From assembly GCA_035610365.1 (NCBI GenBank), contig CM069432.1:229732532-229796531 (forward strand): DNA of 64,000 nucleotides. Direction: 5' to 3'. Source of the stretch: Aquatica leii (Eukaryota; Arthropoda; Insecta; Coleoptera; Lampyridae). Every line of letters begins with the position of its first letter. The first letter of the stretch is position 1. Below the pieces are notes generated by a model. That model searched no databases. It was not told the DNA's origin and saw only the letters and a program-made list of their open reading frames with translations. This document shows, piece after piece, positions 58,201 through 64,000 of this stretch. Position numbers and translations under genes: made by a program.

Positions 58201-58845
58201 TGGATCCCCAGAAAGATTACATTCGCGCCATTAAATCAATAGAGGGCCCATCCGAAAACCAACAAGAGGCAAGCCAAAGTGGTCCACATCTAGCCCTGTT
58301 TGCTGGCGATAACAACATTACCCAAGACCAGGTCCGAACCAGAGTAATAACAAGCAGAACTACGAATCAAGTCCAAGGAATGTACTTCGATAAGTTTATG
58401 AGCATGTACTGGAGTTCTGGAAAAATTAGGTTTGGAGTTATAACCGAGGAACAACTAGATCTGTTTCAAACACGGAAAAATTACGCCCTCGCACATTGTC
58501 TGAGCAAAGATCTAGAAATGTCCAGAGGTTGCAGTCGTATTAAAAAAAAATTCGGACAGCTACATAAACTACGGAGACAACAACCGGCGGTAGACAAAGT
58601 TTTAAAAATACGTGATGACCGACGCTTCGTTTTCTATCTAGTAGTACTCATGGATAAAGCCGTCATATGAAAACCTGTGGCGAACATTTTAGAATCTCAA
58701 GAGAAATAGAGTTTCACAACATTAAGAAAGCGGCGGTACCCAAGCTTGATTGCGGTTTAAATCAACTGAATTGGAGGACAGTTCGAAATATGTTAAAGGT
58801 CGTATTCTGAGAAACAAACATTCAAGTGCTGATCTGCAATTACCA
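58200..58845 (+). pseudogene. macro domain (OARD1/TARG1-like) within the retrotransposon
   Basis: The open frame 58200-58670 has an unrecognised first 80 residues. Then 'ITEEQLDLFQTRKNYALAH' and 'NYALAHCLSKDLEMSRG' match the ADP-ribose-binding start of OARD1-type macro domains (GDLF...SLAHCxSxDxxMGxGIA), and 'IKKKFGQLHKLRRQQ' and 'VLKIRDDRRFVFYLV' follow family order (FxKKFG..xEL..Q....G.V..L..DxRyIYYLIT). After a frame change near 58670, 'HNIKKAAVPKLDCGLNQLNW' and 'VRNMLKVVF-stop-ETNIQV' give the C-terminal half. The two catalytic residues of human OARD1 (Lys84, Asp125) correspond to a non-Lys position after FYLVV and to Asn in CGLNQL. So de-ADP-ribosylation is unlikely for this copy, while ligand binding cannot be excluded. 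It lies wholly between the LTRs. Confidence 0.75.
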
Positions 58846-58991
58846 TCCCAGTAGAACAGCGGGTCAAAAAAAGTCCATTGACTGCTGCTTTTACGCTCAA
58901 TGAAGTTGCCAAAATGGAGAAAACTGCCGCTATCGCCAAGACCCTTTCTACCGCTGTTGTCTAGTTTCCTGTTCTGGAACACAACAATCTT

Positions 58992-59001
58992 AAGAAAGGG
59001 A
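58992..59001 (+). other. polypurine tract
   Basis: AAGAAAGGGA immediately upstream of the 3' LTR, the position of the plus-strand primer in LTR retrotransposons. Confidence 0.6.
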
Positions 59002-59004
59002 CAG

Positions 59005-59240
59005 TCAAGCGTCCCGGAATTATTTGGAAATTTCGGAACGATGATTGAAAAGAATAAAATGCTTTAAATCCTGATAACGGAAGAATATAAAAAGTATTTG
59101 TAGGAAGTTGGACTTAGTTTTTCGAATTGAGTCGGAAGTGTTAAGAAGACTTTGTCGGTTTGAATAAATAGTGTTTAACGCCTGTGCTAAGATAAATAAA
59201 AGTGTATCAAGTGTAAATAAATATCAATGCATCTGCAACA
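59005..59240 (+). repeat. 3' LTR
   Basis: About 236 bp, longer than the 5' LTR. It shares 'gactttgtcggttt' and 'gataaataaaagtg' with it and ends 'ctgcaaca'. Divergence by eye is about 20-25 percent in aligned parts. Confidence 0.8.
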
Positions 59241-59639
59241 AAAATTGTCCCAATATTGTCGTAGACCGGTAGACGCTTTTGCACGATAGAAACATTGTTT
59301 CCTTAAACCTATTGCATTATCTTAGTAAAGGTCATTTTGACGTTTTTGTTTATTTTTTAGTCAAACTAATTGCCTTTACAAGCGTTTTGGACGTTCTAGG
59401 ACGGTAAATAAATCACTTACCGACGAATTATGTCTAACAACTAGTAAATCAAACATATCCTCTTAAAAACAAACGTAGTAACTAAGAAAAAATATTCTAG
59501 TAGTGCAAACATTTAGTTTTACCTAACCGTATATAGAAATGTAAATTGCATCATGGATTTTACATAAACTACTGCATTCTGATATCAACCTTTTCTTTGG
59601 TGATTTAAATTAACATTTTTTATAATTCTAACCGTAACA

Positions 59640-61240
59640 TTAATTTGAATCAGATTCAGATGCTTCATGCTCCAGAGTGCGACTCAGAGTTTGAATTATC
59701 AGACGAATTGCACAAATTATTTGTTTCTGTAACATTTTCTTCACATGTAACTAATTGTAATTTCCTTGTTCTTTGTTTTCTTGTGTTGGATTTTTTCGTT
59801 CGTTAAATCTAATTTTTGTTTCTTTGTTTTTGTCTCGTTACAGTGCAGAAGCTTCCAATTATATAATACATATGTGAATTTAACTATTCTTTCAGATGTT
59901 AAACGGTTTCTGTTTTACTGTGAATCCAATTAAAAGCACTGAAAGTTCTTTCCGTTAAAGGAGATGTAATAAGAGCACTTAAAATGCGCAAAACCACTTC
60001 CACTATAATACTTGTGCCACGCAAATTCCTTCACTCTCTAACCCTACCCACAAACATTTTTTCTAAATAGCCCATCCTTTTCCCTGTAATGAACAAGAGC
60101 TGTCTTTAACTGAATACCGTTGAGCTTCATTTGCTATCCAACATCATAAATGAACGTTAACAAAACATTCTCTTAGCGTCTATTGACTAGATGAATTTGT
60201 AGATCATTCTACTTGAGGCATATGATTAACTTTACTATTGGTTCTAAAATACAAACCACTTTTGTACACGAACCCAAAAAATTTCATCGTCGAGAAGCCT
60301 TTTTTTCAATTCAGAAGGTAGCTGGGCTTTACTAACTGCCAAAAGTTTGCAATATAAACTTGTTAACGTTTAAACTTTGGAAACAGTGCAAATAGCTTAT
60401 CCATCTAGTTTTTACTGAGAAAAATTACAGTATTCTTCTTAACCTTTTATGTTTTGAATTTTAATAAACATCCCTTGCAAAATGCGACTGTGTTTAATAC
60501 TTTTCCCGATTTCTATCGTGTGTGTCAACAAATGTAAAAGATGCGAAAGACAACCTTAGGAAACAATATTTTGATACTTTTCGTATATCAATATGACATA
60601 TGTTCTCGTATTTGCAGCATTATCGCCTATAATAACAAAAAACCTTTCAAGACTATGTTCTTTCATAACCTCTTCAATTTGTTGTGCTTGTTTAACAAAT
60701 GAACAAATGAAAGTTGTGGTTTTAAAACCAAGAAATTGATTCAATATTCATTTCTAATATTGCTCCAGCCATCGCATGGCAAGTGGATTTGCCTTGATTC
60801 ACTTAACTGTCTCTTAACCTCACACTGCATTTCGGAGTACTGAGCATCTAAATATGTTGAGGCAACGCAAAAACGCAAAGGCATACAATAAGAAGATCAA
60901 ATTTCCTTAAAAAGATGTATCCATAAAGACAGTTCAACTAACGAAAACATTTCAGCTTAAGATAAAAATTGATCAACGATACTTATTTCAGAACACCTAG
61001 TTTTTAAGTATTTACTCAGACCTCGGGTAAATATCTAAAAAATATTTATGTATCCACTGGGCATTTACCCACTCCACAGCACTAAACGTATATATTTCTT
61101 GTATCAAACATGATAAAATAACTAAATAAAGAATCATAAAACACACACATATATTTTTTTGGAGTGGTAGATGATCTATCAGAAGTTTCCTGGTCAAAGA
61201 ACGAAAGAGAGTAGCTCGGATAAAGCCGAGAAACCGAGTT
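59640..61240 (-). pseudogene. hAT transposase relic with DUF659-type domain
   Basis: Minus strand. The N-terminal part near 61200-60750 is badly broken ('HLPCDGWSNIRNEYI'-like across frames). 60744-60556 encodes 'FLGFKTTTF' and 'RFFVIIGDNAANTRTYVIL', matching the DUF659 stretch (xxVTDNAxNMKxAxxIIExKYPHI) that holds a catalytic Asp of hAT transposases. The C-terminal end at about 59960-59770 encodes 'LTERTFSAFNWIHSK' and, after a frameshift, 'RLTSERIVKFTYVLYNW', the dimerisation domain (RTFSxFxxIHSKxRNRLxxxRxxKLxYIxYN). An acidic tail lies at about 59690-59640. Coding blocks are collinear but with many stops. Terminal repeats were not found. Confidence 0.75.
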
Positions 61241-64000
61241 ATTTAGACGTGCAAGATAAAAATAGCTTTAAAGTTTTTTTCTTAAGCAGAATTTATAAAA
61301 TATTTTTAAATTGAAAATAATGTCCATGTAACACCTGCGCTACTTACCACTGCTTTAATATTATGCTATGATCAATAAATAAAATAATATCATTATGAAC
61401 GAATATGTCTCAAGTGTTGACATAAGAAAAACAACGAAAGGAAAAAGAAAAGTCCAAAATTATATATTAATACAGAAATCCTCAAATTAATAGCGCCAAC
61501 TGTCAACACATACATGTTTGTTATTGACAAAATCTGTCACTTTGCTAATAAAAATAAGCGCATTAGCGTGTTCACAAAACTCCTACAACACAAAGAGAGA
61601 CATAATAGCATTTTGCAAGTTTCCCATAATAAATTAAGCAACTTTGATGGTAATTAATCAAAGTTAATGAATCTGTTTTTTCAAATTTAATACAAAACCG
61701 ATAACTAAGATGATTTAAGACTTCCTATTCAATTATAATGAAATTAATATGTTAAAACGAAGTTTCTTAAAACATTATTTAGAAGATATACGATGATACA
61801 TCTGCTTTATGAGCTGTGTCTCGTTTTTACGGCGCTTACAATGTCGCTATTCGTAAAGGGTAGATGTTGCGGAAATACTACCGGATGTAAACCTTCATTG
61901 GCCGGAAGCTGTCGGTAATGTAACATAAATAGATGCGTGTACTCACTAACATGTTAAGTTATAAAAGTCTTGAAAATTATAACATTTCTGATGAACAAAA
62001 AACGACCTCGGCAAAGCAAAAGTGAATTCTCTACAGAATCCTCTCGTTCAAATTCACTTTTTTACATACATACCCACAATCAGAACTGTTGAAATTTCAC
62101 TATGAACTTACCTGAAATTAAAAGAAAAAGAAAATTAGTTAAATGTTGCATTTAGTGCATTTTGTAATTATTTTCTTATTTTAAAAGGGAATTACAAAAG
62201 CTTATAAGGAAGTTGTTATATACCAACATAATTAGTTCAGGCAATTACTCTCATATGAAATTAACTTTCCATATTTCCCCCTTTGAAAGAAATTTTGTTC
62301 GGTCCTAATCGAACTAGAGACCACAAGCTACACCAACTGATGCCAGTTAATTTTATCGGGACACCAAGTAATTGATACAATATAATCGTGTGGTATCGGG
62401 AGCGAGAATTCTCCGGAATTACAGAGGATTAAAACCAATAATCCGGCGCGAACAACATTGCATGTGCAGCCAATCGCATCCACCCTCTATTGCACTAACT
62501 GTGGCTTGGTCGGCGCAAATTAGGCTTTAAATTTACCAATTCATTTTTATGTTTAACCTATCCATCTTTAAAAGTGCATTTAAAACGCAGTCCGCACGAA
62601 TATTCCAACTCTCAATTTCATTTTATTTTCAATTATTTAACATTCACTACTGCACATTTTGTTGTATTTTAAACTGCATTTTATTTTATCGATAAACATT
62701 GACGATAAACATAACTGTCATAGTAGAAAGACCTATTTCTATATGTTTACACTTGAAGAGTAGATATTGGAAATTGAAAAAATTAAAAGAAAATAAATAT
62801 TCTTTTAAATTAAAATATGACGAAAAAGAAATTCGTGAATCAGATGTGACGGTTTGGAAAATCTAAAGTTGTTATTGATCTACGACTTGATCAGATCATA
62901 AAAATTTACGATAAGTTTTAGGAAAAATCAAAATAAAATAAATCATTGTTTAAAAAAAATCCAAAAAACATATTGTTTAAATTTGTGTAAATGGCAACGA
63001 TTTTTCAGAAAGTCGGCAGTGCGTATAACGATTTCCAGTAGCGCATCATAAAAAGATCTATTTCGTAAATTTTAGTTCCCCATTTTAATTGCAACGTGTT
63101 ACAAACAAATAAAACTTTTTAACTTTTAAAGGGGAATTCTGCACCTGCTTTTGATATTTCCGTTTACTATTCAGTATTGGAATACCTCTAATTTTTTTTA
63201 TATTCTTAGAACTTTGTCGGTGTTTTAATCATAAATACAAAAGGATTAAATAATGTTGACTTCCATACCTAATGCAAATGTCTTTATAGTTTATTAAAAA
63301 CCAATCAAGACACTATTTATAATAGATCTCTTTATTGGAAATCATAATACCATTTACGCCAGAAGCTTTTTTCTCTTAAGTTCATACAAAATATGTATAG
63401 TAGAACGTGTTAATAGTTGTTATACATAAAATCATTAATCAATTCTTAGATAGTTACACTGTGTAAAGTGTTATAAAAGCAATACCAATGTTGTAACAAT
63501 CATAAGTTACATAGTAAAAAAAAGTATAATGCTAATGAATTTTAGAAATGATATATGTACTTAATACGAACTAATTAAGTTAAAATCCTGTTTTTTGGTT
63601 CGTGGTCATTTGTTTAAATGCACATACGTATAAATTAAGCTGAAGCAAAAAAATACAGTTAATTACGTATATAATAAAATTTAGAAAGAGATATCGGCAA
63701 ATGCGTATAGAATAATAAGACAAAGAGTGACCATGAAACGCGTTAATTTGCCACCTGCTTCAAATTAGATGACCTTGAATGAGGTTTGTAACTCCAGGTA
63801 CATTGGCTTCGGATGGTTATATTAAAAACAAAACAAGTTACTCAAGAGGGAATATTTTGTAAGAATCGACCTAACTCAATGATACACTCAATTAAACTCA
63901 TTAAATTATACGTTTTAAAAAGACGTTGGCTGACGATCCGCAAAGATAATTCTAGTAAAAATTTATGAATGAAACTAATTAAGGTGTGCCAGTAGAATAA
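61241..64000. other. gene-free end of the window with a GC-richer patch
   Basis: No protein recognised. The segment 62290-62530 is distinctly GC-richer, with CpG-containing blocks ('ccggcgcgaacaac', 'ggtcggcgcaaattagg') and an inverted CCAAT box ('cagccaatcgc'), surrounded by very AT-rich DNA. It could be a regulatory region or a repeat fragment; there is no open frame through it. Confidence 0.5.

Larger units (their letters stand above)
56482..59240 (+). mobile_element. small Ty3/gypsy-type LTR retrotransposon carrying a macro domain
   Basis: Two directly repeated LTRs (56482-56661 and 59005-59240) frame about 2.3 kb of internal sequence with gag, an aspartic protease and a macro domain, in that order. 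A purine tract 'aagaaaggga' (58992-59001) lies just before the right LTR. No reverse transcriptase, RNase H or integrase motif is readable, and the space between protease and macro domain is too short for them, so this copy is non-autonomous or internally deleted. The LTRs are diverged and the left one lacks about 55 bp, so the insertion is old. A target duplication was not identified with confidence. Confidence 0.8.

Noticed and set aside
1..64000. Search for tRNA, rRNA, CRISPR arrays, operons, Shine-Dalgarno sites and phage genes.
   Set aside because: No B-box-like GGTTCGAATCC context, no regularly spaced direct repeats of CRISPR type and no prokaryotic gene organisation; all evidence is eukaryotic.

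Overview
The window looks like a piece of an AT-rich insect (at least arthropod) nuclear chromosome. The evidence is the low GC, the lack of any dense open-reading-frame layout, and transposon families typical of arthropod genomes: piggyBac, several hAT lineages, Tc1/IS630, Penelope-like elements with a GIY-YIG domain, KRBA2-type integrases, Ty3/gypsy, and two large unnamed arthropod repeat-protein families. The insect order cannot be fixed from the sequence alone. I found no intact host gene, no tRNA or rRNA, no CRISPR array and no bacterial-type signals. Everything with recognisable coding content is a decayed mobile element, so every protein entry is a pseudogene or relic and reading-frame breaks are described, not repaired.

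Layout: 0.7-1.8 kb piggyBac relic; 6.9-7.6, 11.6-12.0, 12.8-13.1 and 34.1-35.0 kb fragments of one arthropod transposase-like family (called 'AENY/YDxxW' here); 10.9-11.5 kb candidate solo LTR with heat-shock-element-like motifs; 13.5-14.6 kb second piggyBac; 14.9-16.0 kb Tc1/IS630-type DDE relic; 16.47-16.60 kb near-perfect 50-bp inverted repeat; 16.8-19.2 kb a hAT-related transposase pseudogene split by another hAT element with an exact 8-bp target duplication (TSD).

22.5-28.5 kb is a three-level nest. A KRBA2-like integrase element (+) is cut by a Penelope-like element (-, 12-bp TSD), which is itself cut by an element (-) with CACTG...TAGTG ends and a TTA duplication. That inner element carries the family with the HGERFHQD motif. 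Removing each insert on paper brings the interrupted host element back into register. Further on are a Tc1 fragment and a 468-bp foldback (32.3-33.3 kb), a LINE tail (33.4-33.7 kb), a pogo-like TIR element (35.0-35.6 kb), a complete-ended hAT (39.2-41.7 kb), a palindromic MITE (41.8 kb) and a degenerate tandem repeat (44.4 kb).

After about 12 kb with nothing recognisable, 56.5-59.2 kb is a small LTR retrotransposon. It keeps gag and protease but has a macro domain (OARD1/TARG1-like ADP-ribose-binding fold) where reverse transcriptase and integrase would be expected. This is the most unusual object in the window. A DUF659/hAT relic (59.6-61.2 kb) and a gene-free end with one GC-richer patch (62.3-62.5 kb) close the window. 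Names of protein families come from remembered motifs; no database search was run.
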